A stretch of DNA of 6,575 nucleotides from NCBI GenBank assembly GCA_030625695.1, contig DAOUQK010000213.1, positions 1-6,575 on the forward strand. The letters are read 5' to 3'. The position numbers and the translations under genes are program-made. The notes beneath the pieces were generated by a model, which saw nothing but the letters and a program-made list of their open reading frames with translations, ran no database searches and was not told the origin of the DNA. Each line of letters starts with the position of its first letter. Position 1 is the stretch's first letter. Positions 1-4,888 of this stretch are shown in pieces. The stretch is from Paracoccaceae bacterium. Lineage in GTDB: Bacteria; Pseudomonadota; Alphaproteobacteria; Rhodobacterales; Rhodobacteraceae.

Positions 1-28
1 AGGAATAATCGGTGATTGGGTCCTGACC

Positions 29-1258
29 CTACATCTGCGTCGCGTGAAACCAGCGGGCAATGGCGGCGCGGTCTTCCGGCTCCATGAATGTCACATTGGC
101 CGGGGGCATGGCGTTGGTGATACCCGACTGCAAGTATATCACCCGCGCATTGCGGGCGATATCAGCGCGGGTTTCCAGCAAAACACCTTTGGGGGCCCAA
201 CGAATGCCGTCCCAATACGGTTCGCGTGAATGACACATGGAACAGCGGCCAAGGATGATGTCATGCGCCTCGTCAAAACCATCGGCACTGGCCATGCGCT
301 GTTCATAGGGGGTTAGGTCGCGGGCTTCGGCCTCTTCCAGGGTTTCATGCACCGGCGTGGTGGACAGCCAGACAATCAGGATAAACAGGATCGCGGTGAC
401 GGCCCATGTCCAGGTCGGGTTGCCTTTACGCGCATGATGCGTGTTGAAATAATGCCGGATTGTCACGCCCATCAGGAACACCAGCGAGGCAATGATCCAG
501 TTATATTCGGTGGCAAAGGCCAACGGATAATGGTTCGACAACATCAGGAATATGACCGGCAAGGTCAGATAGTTGTTGTGGGTCGAGCGCAGTTTGGCGA
601 TCTTGCCATACTTCGGATCCGGCGTGCGTCCGGCCTTTAAATCAGCCACCACAATACGCTGATTGGGCATAATCACATGCGCCACGTTGGCTGTCATGAT
701 CGTGGCGGTGAAGGCGCCCAGATGCAGCATCATCGCCCGCCCGGTGAAAATCTCGTTATAGGCCCAGCCCATCACCACCAGCAGCACAAACAACAGCACC
801 ATCAACAGGGTAGGCCGTTCGGCCAGTCCGGATTTGCAAAGGTTGTCGTAAACCAGCCAGCCAATCGTCAGGGACGCCGCCGAAATCGCAATCGCCTGCC
901 AGATTGCCAGATCGGCCTTGGCGGTATCGATCAGATACAATTCCGCCCCGGCCCAATAGACGATCATCAGCAATGCCGCCCCCGACAGCCAAGTGGCATA
1001 GCTTTCCCATTTGAACCAGGTCAGATGCTCGGGCATCTCTTCGGGGGCCACCAGAAACTTGCGGATGTGGTAAAATCCACCGCCATGCACCTGCCATTCC
1101 TCGCCATGCGCGCCAACCGGCAGGTTGGGCGCCTGCCTAAGGCCAAGGTCCAAAGCGATGAAATAAAACGACGACCCGATCCAGGCGATGGCAGTGATCA
1201 CATGCAGCCAGCGCACCGCAAAACCAATCCAGTCCCAGAACACAGCAAGATCATACAT
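29..1258 (-). CDS. puuD: Membrane-bound urate oxidase (urate hydroxylase) PuuD with C-terminal cytochrome c domain
   Basis: A 409-residue protein that oxidises urate to 5-hydroxyisourate in the cytoplasmic membrane, the first step of the pathway encoded here. Residues 1-320 form a multi-spanning membrane domain of the urate-oxidase N-terminal family: hydrophobic helices start at about residue 10 (containing RWLHVITAIAWIG) and recur to about 300, with the conserved-looking stretches GGGFYHIRKF and RSTHNNYLTLP. Residues ~325-409 are a cytochrome c-like tail with the haem motif CSMCH at 339-343 and a likely axial Met384 in NAMPPANVT. There is no separate signal peptide; the first helix targets the membrane. 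The ATG at 1258 is preceded by an AGAGG ribosome site about 9 bases upstream, and the length fits the family. The gene is divergent from the LysR gene. From family knowledge, electrons from urate probably pass to the haem and on to the respiratory chain, unlike soluble uricase, which makes peroxide. Confidence 0.93.
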   Translation of the reverse strand: MYDLAVFWDWIGFAVRWLHVITAIAWIGSSFYFIALDLGLRQAPNLPVGAHGEEWQVHGGGFYHIRKFLVAPEEMPEHLTWFKWESYATWLSGAALLMIVYWAGAELYLIDTAKADLAIWQAIAISAASLTIGWLVYDNLCKSGLAERPTLLMVLLFVLLVVMGWAYNEIFTGRAMMLHLGAFTATIMTANVAHVIMPNQRIVVADLKAGRTPDPKYGKIAKLRSTHNNYLTLPVIFLMLSNHYPLAFATEYNWIIASLVFLMGVTIRHYFNTHHARKGNPTWTWAVTAILFILIVWLSTTPVHETLEEAEARDLTPYEQRMASADGFDEAHDIILGRCSMCHSREPYWDGIRWAPKGVLLETRADIARNARVIYLQSGITNAMPPANVTFMEPEDRAAIARWFHATQM

Positions 1259-1288
1259 ATCGACGGCCTCTACGTTGGTTAAAACCAG

Positions 1289-1318
1289 ATTGTCTCAGAC
1301 TGTTTCCAGACTATGCAA
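1289..1318 (-). promoter_or_regulatory. Candidate puuD promoter
   Basis: On the minus strand TTGCAT (1318-1313) and GACAAT (1294-1289) are separated by 18 bp and would serve as -35 and -10 boxes about 30 bases upstream of the puuD start codon. The two CAGACT repeats (read as AGTCTG on this strand) fill the spacer between the boxes, where a bound regulator would directly affect polymerase. The match to consensus is only partial (4 of 6 in the -10), so this is a tentative call. Confidence 0.3.
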
Positions 1319-1342
1319 AACCACGTTTATTCGGTATTCCTT

Positions 1343-1363
1343 TATAGTATCAAGCTGTATCAA
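1343..1363 (+). promoter_or_regulatory. Candidate lysR -10 box overlapping a GTATCAA direct repeat
   Basis: TATAGT at 1343-1348 matches the -10 consensus in five of six positions and lies about 29 bases before the lysR start. No convincing -35 box is seen 16-18 bp upstream. Two GTATCAA copies with a 10-bp period start inside this box, as expected for an autorepression site, but that role is inferred. Confidence 0.3.
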
Positions 1364-1376
1364 AAATTCTGAGATA

Positions 1377-2321
1377 ATGTCCTACCTCGATAACATCCGA
1401 ACCTTTGTGCGTGTCTACGAGTTGGGCAGCATGTCCGCCGCCGGGCGCGACCTGCGTATTTCACCTGCCGTCACCTCGGCGCGCATTTCCCAGCTCGAGG
1501 AACACCTGGCCGTTCGCCTGTTCCAGCGCACCACCCGCAACCTGAGCCCGACCGAACAGGGCAAGGCGTTTTATACTGGTGCCGTGACCGTGCTGGACGC
1601 GGTCGAAGACGCCGAGGCCAAAGTGGCCGGGCTGACGGATAACCCCCGCGGGTCCCTTTATGTGGCCGCCCCCTTGGGGCTGGGGCGACGGATGGTGGCC
1701 CCCGAGGTGCCCACATTTCTGGCAGAGTTTCCCGAGATTTCCCTGCGCCTGCGTCTGAGTGACCGTGTGGTGGACCTGACCACCGAAGGGCTGGACCTGG
1801 CGTTTTTCCTGGGTCAGCCTGCTGACAGCAACCTGCGCATCCGCAAGATCGCCGATTGTCAGCGGGTCATTTGCGCGGCCCCTGCCTATATTTCTGAACA
1901 TGGCAATCCAGGCTCAGGGGCCGAATTAGAAAAAGGCGCGCATGAATGTCTGAACCTGCGTTTTCCCGGCGCACCAGAGTTTCAATGGCGTCTTATGACC
2001 CCCGACGGCCCGCAAAAGTTCACCGTATCCGGGCGTTATGAATGCGACGACGGTGAGGTTCTGACTGATTGGGCCTTGTCCGGGCAAGGCATCATCATCA
2101 AACCGATTTATGAGGTCGCCGCGCATCTGTTGTCTGGCGCATTGGTGCCGGTGGCGACGCAAACGCCGCCCGAACCGGTGCAACTGGCCTGCCTTTACAC
2201 CCACCGCCGCCATCAGGACCCAAAGACCCGTCTGTTCATGGATTTCATGAGCGATCGGGTTGGCAAAGCGGTCAGGCAGGCTGAGGCGCGGATGTCTGCT
2301 CAGATTTCTGCGCGAAACTGA
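1377..2321 (+). CDS. LysR-family transcriptional regulator, probable regulator of urate degradation
   Basis: A 314-residue LysR-type regulator. Residues 1-60 are the winged helix-turn-helix (MSYLDNIRTFVRVYE, then SMSAAGRDLRISPAVTSARI and LAVRLFQRTTRNLSPTEQG). A linker helix follows, and from about residue 88 a periplasmic-binding-protein-like effector domain (GSLYVAAPLGLGRR; GLDLAFFLGQP; GQGIIIKPIYEVAAHLLSGALVPV) resembles the CrgA-like branch. The ATG at 1377 is chosen over an upstream in-frame ATG at 1188 because the latter would lie inside puuD, and the HTH of this family starts right at the N-terminus. The ribosome site is weak (TGAG five bases upstream), which fits a low-level regulator. 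Divergence from puuD suggests it senses urate or a downstream intermediate; the ligand cannot be read from the sequence. The last ~30 residues (MSDRVGKAVRQAEARMSAQISARN) are a polar tail of no known role. Confidence 0.92.
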   Translation: MSYLDNIRTFVRVYELGSMSAAGRDLRISPAVTSARISQLEEHLAVRLFQRTTRNLSPTEQGKAFYTGAVTVLDAVEDAEAKVAGLTDNPRGSLYVAAPLGLGRRMVAPEVPTFLAEFPEISLRLRLSDRVVDLTTEGLDLAFFLGQPADSNLRIRKIADCQRVICAAPAYISEHGNPGSGAELEKGAHECLNLRFPGAPEFQWRLMTPDGPQKFTVSGRYECDDGEVLTDWALSGQGIIIKPIYEVAAHLLSGALVPVATQTPPEPVQLACLYTHRRHQDPKTRLFMDFMSDRVGKAVRQAEARMSAQISARN

Positions 2322-2322
2322 C

Positions 2323-2550
2323 CTCGAAAGCGGCGGCATTGCTACGGGGTTTCTTCTGGTGGCCCCGCATCACGCCAGGCTGACCCATACGCCCAACCCA
2401 ATGCGGTTTCTCAATCAAATGCTGGGGCGTTCAGTGTCGGAAAAGGCAATGATGATAATCTCTGTCGGGCATCCGGCTAAGGACGCCAAGGTGCCAAAGA
2501 TTGCCAAGATCAAGAAACCATTGGGTGAAATTCTGACGGTCACTGATTAG
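2323..2550 (+). pseudogene. C-terminal remnant of a nitroreductase-family gene
   Basis: Immediately after the lysR stop an open frame encodes about 75 residues that resemble the C-terminus of flavin-dependent nitroreductases: GIATGFLLVAPHHAR, then LTHTPNPMRFLNQMLGR, then MMIISVGHPAKDAKVPKI and KKPLGEIL. Family members usually read like LHxAGLxTLTHTPNPMxFLNxxLGRPENEKPxxLxPVGYPAxDAxVP...KPLxEI. The N-terminal FMN-binding half (about two thirds of the protein) is absent, and two to four residues appear lost between HHA and LTHT. There is no credible start codon or ribosome site; the frame is open only because it runs on from an unrelated frame inside the lysR 3' end. The stop codon is made by the TA at the edge of the following inverted-repeat element plus that element's first base. 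I read it as a dead fragment left by a deletion that brought lysR next to it. Confidence 0.75.
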
Positions 2551-2663
2551 AGCGATACCAACCTGATCGGATTCGAGTATTCAACCTACAGTTCGAGGCA
2601 ACGCTTGCACTTCCAAACGCGTTCGGGCCGCAGGTTGAATTTAATTGGATTGGTTTCGCTCTA
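2548..2663. mobile_element. Small non-autonomous TIR element (MITE-like) with TA flanks
   Basis: A 112-bp segment (2550-2661) has terminal inverted repeats GAGCGATACCAAC and, read from the other end, GAGCGAAACCAAT (11 of 13 match). An inner pair ATTCAACCT (2579-2587) / AGGTTGAAT (2632-2640) continues the symmetry. Both ends are flanked by TA (2548-2549 and 2662-2663), the target duplication of Tc1/mariner/IS630-type transposases. It contains no gene, so it would need a transposase in trans. The family assignment is an inference from TIR plus TA; I did not match it to a named element. Confidence 0.6.
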
Positions 2664-2674
2664 GAGGTTTAACG

Positions 2675-2698
2675 CCAGTTCGCCCATTGGGTGACCTG
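2675..2698 (+). repeat. Diverged direct repeat, copy 1
   Basis: This 24-bp stretch, containing TTCGCCCATTGGGTGACCTG, resembles 3033-3056 (TTCGCCCAATGAATGACCTG) at about 20 of 24 positions. The two copies bracket the hairpin-rich stretch. They are too diverged for a fresh target duplication, so the origin is unclear. Confidence 0.4.
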
Positions 2699-2719
2699 CC
2701 ACTCACCCTGCTCGGATGA

Positions 2720-2736
2720 AAACGAGTCACTCGTTT
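2720..2736. repeat. Perfect 8-bp-arm palindrome
   Basis: AAACGAGT and ACTCGTTT are separated by a single C. It is the first of a run of stem-loops in this non-coding stretch. With a one-base spacer it suits a protein-binding palindrome or cruciform better than an RNA hairpin, although opening the inner pairs gives a normal loop. No T-tract follows on either strand. Confidence 0.5.
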
Positions 2737-2761
2737 ATTCTCCACCTATTGGTTTAAAATC

Positions 2762-2778
2762 TCCGTCTTCCAGACGGA
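2762..2778. repeat. Stem-loop, 7-bp arms
   Basis: TCCGTCT and AGACGGA pair perfectly around a TCC loop. It is a compact stem with no adjacent T-run, the second in the series of consecutive hairpins between the TIR element and the methyltransferase gene. Confidence 0.5.
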
Positions 2779-2814
2779 CAAAGAAAATCAAATGTGCGCC
2801 GGAGATGCGCCTTT

Positions 2815-2838
2815 AAAAAAGAACAGTTTCAACTGTTC
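2815..2838 (-). terminator. Candidate intrinsic terminator reading leftward
   Basis: On the minus strand GAACAGT-TGAA-ACTGTTC forms a 7-bp stem with a four-base loop and is followed at once by six T. That is the layout of a rho-independent terminator for leftward transcripts, here the uraH-methyltransferase operon, although it lies about 335 bases past that operon's stop codon. The stem is only moderately GC-rich (three of seven pairs), so strength is uncertain. Confidence 0.45.
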
Positions 2839-2847
2839 CTGTTGATC

Positions 2848-2867
2848 CCACCAGCTTCAGTTGGTGG
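2848..2867. repeat. Stem-loop with TTCA loop
   Basis: CCACCAGC and GTTGGTGG pair over eight positions (one G-T) around a TTCA loop. It lies 9 bases after the previous hairpin, which has the central bases TTCA when read on the plus strand. Part of the consecutive stem-loop series. Confidence 0.45.
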
Positions 2868-2914
2868 TGGTTCAGTCGGTTGAGTTCAAGTTTAATTTTT
2901 GCTCGTTTTGCTCT

Positions 2915-2930
2915 GCCGGCGCCAGCCGGT
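2915..2930. repeat. GC-rich stem-loop
   Basis: CCGGC and GCCGG pair around the loop GCCA, with a flanking G-T pair. It follows an AT-rich stretch (TTTAATTTTTGCTCGTTTTG) that carries no visible gene, and it sits 4 bases before the long perfect hairpin. Confidence 0.4.
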
Positions 2931-2933
2931 TAT

Positions 2934-2981
2934 ACCTCTCCCTGATAACATGTCATATTTGACATGTTATCAGGGAGAGGT
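2934..2981. repeat. Perfect 22-bp-arm inverted repeat with a 4-base loop
   Basis: The left arm (2934-2955, starting ACCTCTCCCTGATAAC) and right arm (2960-2981) are perfect reverse complements over 22 bp, separated only by TATT. Such perfection implies recent formation or selection. No T-tract follows on either strand, so it is not a classical terminator, though a structure this stable would still block exonucleases and perhaps polymerase from both convergent operons. It could also be a complete copy of a dispersed palindromic repeat. Confidence 0.85.
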
Positions 2982-3016
2982 GTCGATCACGGTGAATGGC
3001 CGAGACCCTAGTCTTC

Positions 3017-3043
3017 GGGCGAACGGGTAACCCCAATTCGCCC
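3017..3043. repeat. Imperfect inverted repeat GGGCGAA...TTCGCCC
   Basis: GGGCGAA (3017-3023) and TTCGCCC (3037-3043) are perfect 7-bp arms, and the 13-base interior holds a second small palindrome, GGGTAACCC. The right arm overlaps copy 2 of the diverged direct repeat. Function unknown. Confidence 0.4.
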
Positions 3044-3056
3044 AATGAATGACCTG
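3033..3056 (+). repeat. Diverged direct repeat, copy 2
   Basis: This is the second copy of the repeat described at 2675-2698, in the same orientation, 358 bp downstream. The shared core is TTCGCCCA followed by TGACCTG. Confidence 0.4.
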
Positions 3057-3067
3057 TCGCTGGTCTG

Positions 3068-3136
3068 GTAGGGTGGGTGAAACCCACGCGTCGCGACAGT
3101 TTCAACCGGCGCAAACGTGGGTTTCACCCACCCTAC
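3068..3136. repeat. REPIN-like pair of inverted GTAG-headed REP sequences
   Basis: A 21-bp sequence at 3068-3088 begins GTAGGGTGGGTGAAACCCAC and recurs as a perfect reverse complement at 3116-3136, with a 27-base spacer that itself contains the palindrome GTCGCGAC. Each copy starts with GTAG and then folds on itself (GTGGGT-GAA-ACCCAC). This is the layout of REP sequences mobilised by RAYT (TnpA-REP) transposases, and two facing copies make a REPIN. No RAYT gene is in the window. It sits 36 bases past the methyltransferase stop codon, a typical REP position where it may protect the 3' end of the transcript. Confidence 0.7.
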
Positions 3137-3172
3137 ACCCGACTGTCACAAGTCAACGGCTGTGGCGATTGT

Positions 3173-4282
3173 TTAACCTTCTTTTCGACAAACCAGATAG
3201 ATATGTACATAATCCATGGCATGCCCGGTTGGATCGGCGGCGACCATGTCCTGATAACGCTGATAGAAATTATTGATGATATCGGCCTTTTCCGCCGCAG
3301 GCCGTTCCGGGTTCAACCCATTGGCAAACGTAGGTTCCGACCATGACCGCAAAGTCGGAATATAATCTCGCGCGAAATCCGCAGGCTTGCCGCCATTCTC
3401 TGTGAAATCCTGTTCGAACGGGCAACGCACCACCCGGCTTTCCACATGCTCCAGCCGCAAACCGGCCTGATAAACCGGGCTTTCAGGATCGTTCAGGGGG
3501 GCAACAAACTGGCTTTGCGTCCGGTAACACTGGGGAAAGTTGGTATTTGTGAACTCGTCCCCGGTGATCAGACCTTCGTCGCGCATGCCTTGCCACAATT
3601 GCGCAAACGTATCGAACATGTTCACACCGCCGGTATTGCCCAGATAACGCCCCGCCTCGTCGATGCCAAAGTTGAACAGGCACAACCGCGCGCCTGGTTT
3701 CATTTCTTCGGCGCGCCGCACCAGCATTGTTTCCCAGTCCGCTGCACCCTTGTCCTCAAACGCCGCGCGTTCCTGAGGGTTGCCCCCGACCATGTGAACA
3801 TGACCGGCAATCGTACAAGGCACGGCGGTAATGTAATGCGACGCTGTGGCAGAGAACCCAAGGTCAAGCGTGCCGCGCGGCACAATCGCGAGGTGGAACG
3901 AGGTCGCCGATGCAAGAGGGTACACATCCGGCACGCTGTTCATAAACGTTTCTTCGCCGGTTTGCCCATGGACGATTCGGAAGGTCTGACTGAAATCATT
4001 GCGCGGCAGATCGGTATAGATAATCTCGATTGGCCGCGATGGGGTCAATGCCCGGATATGGCCAAGAACCTGCCCCCACATGCCCAACGACGTGCCCCCA
4101 TCCGCAGCCCCCATATCGGTGACCCGGAAAACCGAACCATCATCCGCCGGAGCCATCCGGTCAACCGCCCCAAGCACCAGTTCGGCGGCGTTATCCATGA
4201 CGTGTTTCGCGCCAATCGTTGCCTTGGAATAATACCCGGCACCCTTCATGGCCATGAATTCAGTTGTGTCTTCGCGTGCCAT
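3173..4282 (-). CDS. SABATH-type SAM-dependent methyltransferase (salicylate/purine methyltransferase-like)
   Basis: A 369-residue protein with the hallmarks of the SABATH family. MKGAGYYSK (12-20) corresponds to the N-terminal substrate/SAM motif, VTDMGAADGGTSLG (54-67) is a SAM-binding loop, IIYTDLPRNDF (87-97) is the second SAM-contact motif, and ATSFHLAIVP (126-135) matches the family's S-SLHWLS--P motif. Known SABATH enzymes methylate carboxyl groups of small acids or ring nitrogens of purines. The substrate here cannot be read from the sequence, and no role in urate degradation is established. It follows uraH on the same strand after 64 bp and is probably co-transcribed. The start at 4282 has a modest GGGAT ribosome site about 8 bases upstream; the in-frame Met10 or Met12 are alternatives. 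No signal peptide is seen, so it should be cytoplasmic. A REPIN lies just past its end. Confidence 0.8.
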   Translation of the reverse strand: MAREDTTEFMAMKGAGYYSKATIGAKHVMDNAAELVLGAVDRMAPADDGSVFRVTDMGAADGGTSLGMWGQVLGHIRALTPSRPIEIIYTDLPRNDFSQTFRIVHGQTGEETFMNSVPDVYPLASATSFHLAIVPRGTLDLGFSATASHYITAVPCTIAGHVHMVGGNPQERAAFEDKGAADWETMLVRRAEEMKPGARLCLFNFGIDEAGRYLGNTGGVNMFDTFAQLWQGMRDEGLITGDEFTNTNFPQCYRTQSQFVAPLNDPESPVYQAGLRLEHVESRVVRCPFEQDFTENGGKPADFARDYIPTLRSWSEPTFANGLNPERPAAEKADIINNFYQRYQDMVAADPTGHAMDYVHIYLVCRKEG

Positions 4283-4346
4283 AAATGTAATCCCGATCTT
4301 GTTGATGACGTATCACCAATCAGGATTGCAGGTTTGTGGCAGGCCT

Positions 4347-4700
4347 TCAACTCCCCCGATAGGTTGAAAAGCCAAATGGCGACAGCAACAATGGCACATG
4401 ATAATGTGACGGCTCGGACATGCCAAACCGAATTGGGATGATGTTCAGGAACCGGGGCGCCTCGTGCGGCGTGCCGCTTGCGTCGAGATAATCCCCTGCA
4501 TGAAACACCAGTTCATATTCGCCGGTGGCAAATTCATCCTCGGGCAGGATTTGTCGGTTGGTGCGCCCGTCTTGGTTGGTTTCAAGCGTGCGGATATGGG
4601 TGCGTGTGGCCCCGTCAATCCGAAACAATTCAATCCGCATCCCCTCGGCCGGGCAACCCCGGGCCGTGTCCAGAACATGGGTGGTCAGATATCCGGTCAT
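4347..4700 (-). CDS. uraH: 5-hydroxyisourate hydrolase (transthyretin-related)
   Basis: A 117-residue transthyretin-like enzyme that hydrolyses 5-hydroxyisourate, the PuuD product, to OHCU. It shows the family signatures: LTTHVLDTARGCPA near the N-terminus with His8, NQDGRTNR with Arg46, HYHVPLLLSPFGFSTYRGS at the C-terminus with His99/His101, and the diagnostic terminal YRGS. These correspond to the His-Arg-His and terminal Tyr/Ser active-site set known in bacterial HIUases. The start at 4700 is preferred over an in-frame ATG at 4724 because a perfect AGGAGG (4713-4708) lies seven bases before it, and the protein then begins like its homologues. No signal peptide is evident, so it acts in the cytoplasm. 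It is the first gene of a leftward transcript with the methyltransferase and divergent from puuE-uraD. Confidence 0.95.
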   Translation of the reverse strand: MTGYLTTHVLDTARGCPAEGMRIELFRIDGATRTHIRTLETNQDGRTNRQILPEDEFATGEYELVFHAGDYLDASGTPHEAPRFLNIIPIRFGMSEPSHYHVPLLLSPFGFSTYRGS

Positions 4701-4707
4701 ATTCGTG

Positions 4708-4713
4708 CCTCCT
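4708..4713 (-). promoter_or_regulatory. Strong ribosome-binding site fixing the uraH start
   Basis: AGGAGG on the minus strand sits seven bases upstream of the ATG at 4700. It is the strongest ribosome site in the window and excludes the longer reading from 4724, in which it would be inside the gene. Confidence 0.8.
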
Positions 4714-4765
4714 GTTTCAGGCATCGGTGTGCCTTAGCCGACAGTATTTGGCAAACCCCACGTAT

Positions 4766-4795
4766 TTGACAGTCTTTTTGGCATTTTTTGATAAA
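4766..4795 (+). promoter_or_regulatory. Likely sigma-70 promoter of puuE-uraD-allA
   Basis: TTGACA (4766-4771) is a perfect -35 box. GATAAA (4790-4795) matches the -10 consensus in four of six positions at an 18-bp spacing, within an AT-rich stretch. Transcription would start near 4802 and give an untranslated leader of about 87 bases containing the tandem repeat at 4806-4864. Confidence 0.5.
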
Positions 4796-4805
4796 CCGCA
4801 CCATT

Positions 4806-4864
4806 GTTCTGATTTACAAGATACAAAATGGACAGAGTTCTGATTTACAAAGTACAAAACTGAC
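4806..4864 (+). repeat. Tandem 28-bp direct repeat, candidate operator, upstream of puuE-uraD
   Basis: Two copies (4806-4833 and 4837-4864) agree at 24 of 28 positions and have a 31-bp period, about three helical turns. Each begins GTTCTGATTTACAA and contains two TACAA half-sites seven bases apart, giving four in total (4815, 4822, 4846, 4853). Lying just downstream of the putative -10 box, they would suit a repressor roadblock or a cooperatively binding regulator. TACAA-type sites are not obviously the T-N11-A boxes seen near lysR, so a different regulator is possible. Confidence 0.6.
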
Positions 4865-4888
4865 TAATTCTCCCGGGAAGGGGCGGCC

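Larger units (their letters stand above)
1259..1376. promoter_or_regulatory. Divergent puuD / lysR promoter-operator region
   Basis: The 118-bp gap between two divergently transcribed genes is AT-rich and holds several small symmetric or repeated motifs. TTGGTTAAAACCA at 1275-1287 fits the LysR-family T-N11-A rule and contains the inverted repeat TGGTT-AA-AACCA. GTCTCAGAC (1292-1300) is a 9-bp palindrome. CAGACT occurs at 1296-1301 and 1307-1312, exactly 11 bp apart, and GTATCAA at 1347-1353 and 1357-1363, 10 bp apart. Both repeat pairs therefore lie on one helix face. LysR regulators usually bind such divergent regions, repress themselves and activate the neighbour. Which motif is the true operator cannot be decided from sequence alone. 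Confidence 0.6.

Noticed and set aside
18..29. Short palindrome GGGTC-CT-GACCC at the end of puuD.
   Set aside because: The five-base arms and two-base spacer, with no T-run in the visible DNA, are too weak to call a terminator.
677..1282. Long open frame on the plus strand inside puuD (about 200 codons, rich in His, Gln and Arg).
   Set aside because: It lies antisense to a clearly recognised gene with haem and membrane motifs. Its composition is low-complexity and unlike any family, and it has no ribosome site.
1188..1376. N-terminal extension of the LysR protein by 63 residues to an upstream in-frame ATG.
   Set aside because: It would begin inside puuD on the opposite strand and run through the promoter region. 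The helix-turn-helix starts right after Met at 1377, as is normal for the family.
2720..2981. Possible retron or other RT-linked structured RNA.
   Set aside because: No reverse transcriptase or partner gene is present in the window, and the stems do not form one coherent fold that I can recognise.
2550..3136. Possible CRISPR array, because of several repeats in one stretch.
   Set aside because: The repeats differ from one another in sequence, are palindromes rather than regularly spaced direct repeats, and there is no cas gene.
3049..3346. Two short plus-strand frames starting near the REPIN (75 and 89 codons).
   Set aside because: They run through repeat DNA into the antisense of the methyltransferase 3' end, and neither has a ribosome site or a familiar sequence.
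3446..4441. 331-codon open frame on the plus strand opposite the methyltransferase and uraH.
   Set aside because: It is antisense across two recognised genes and their gap, with biased composition and no domain. This is the usual shadow of high-GC codon bias.
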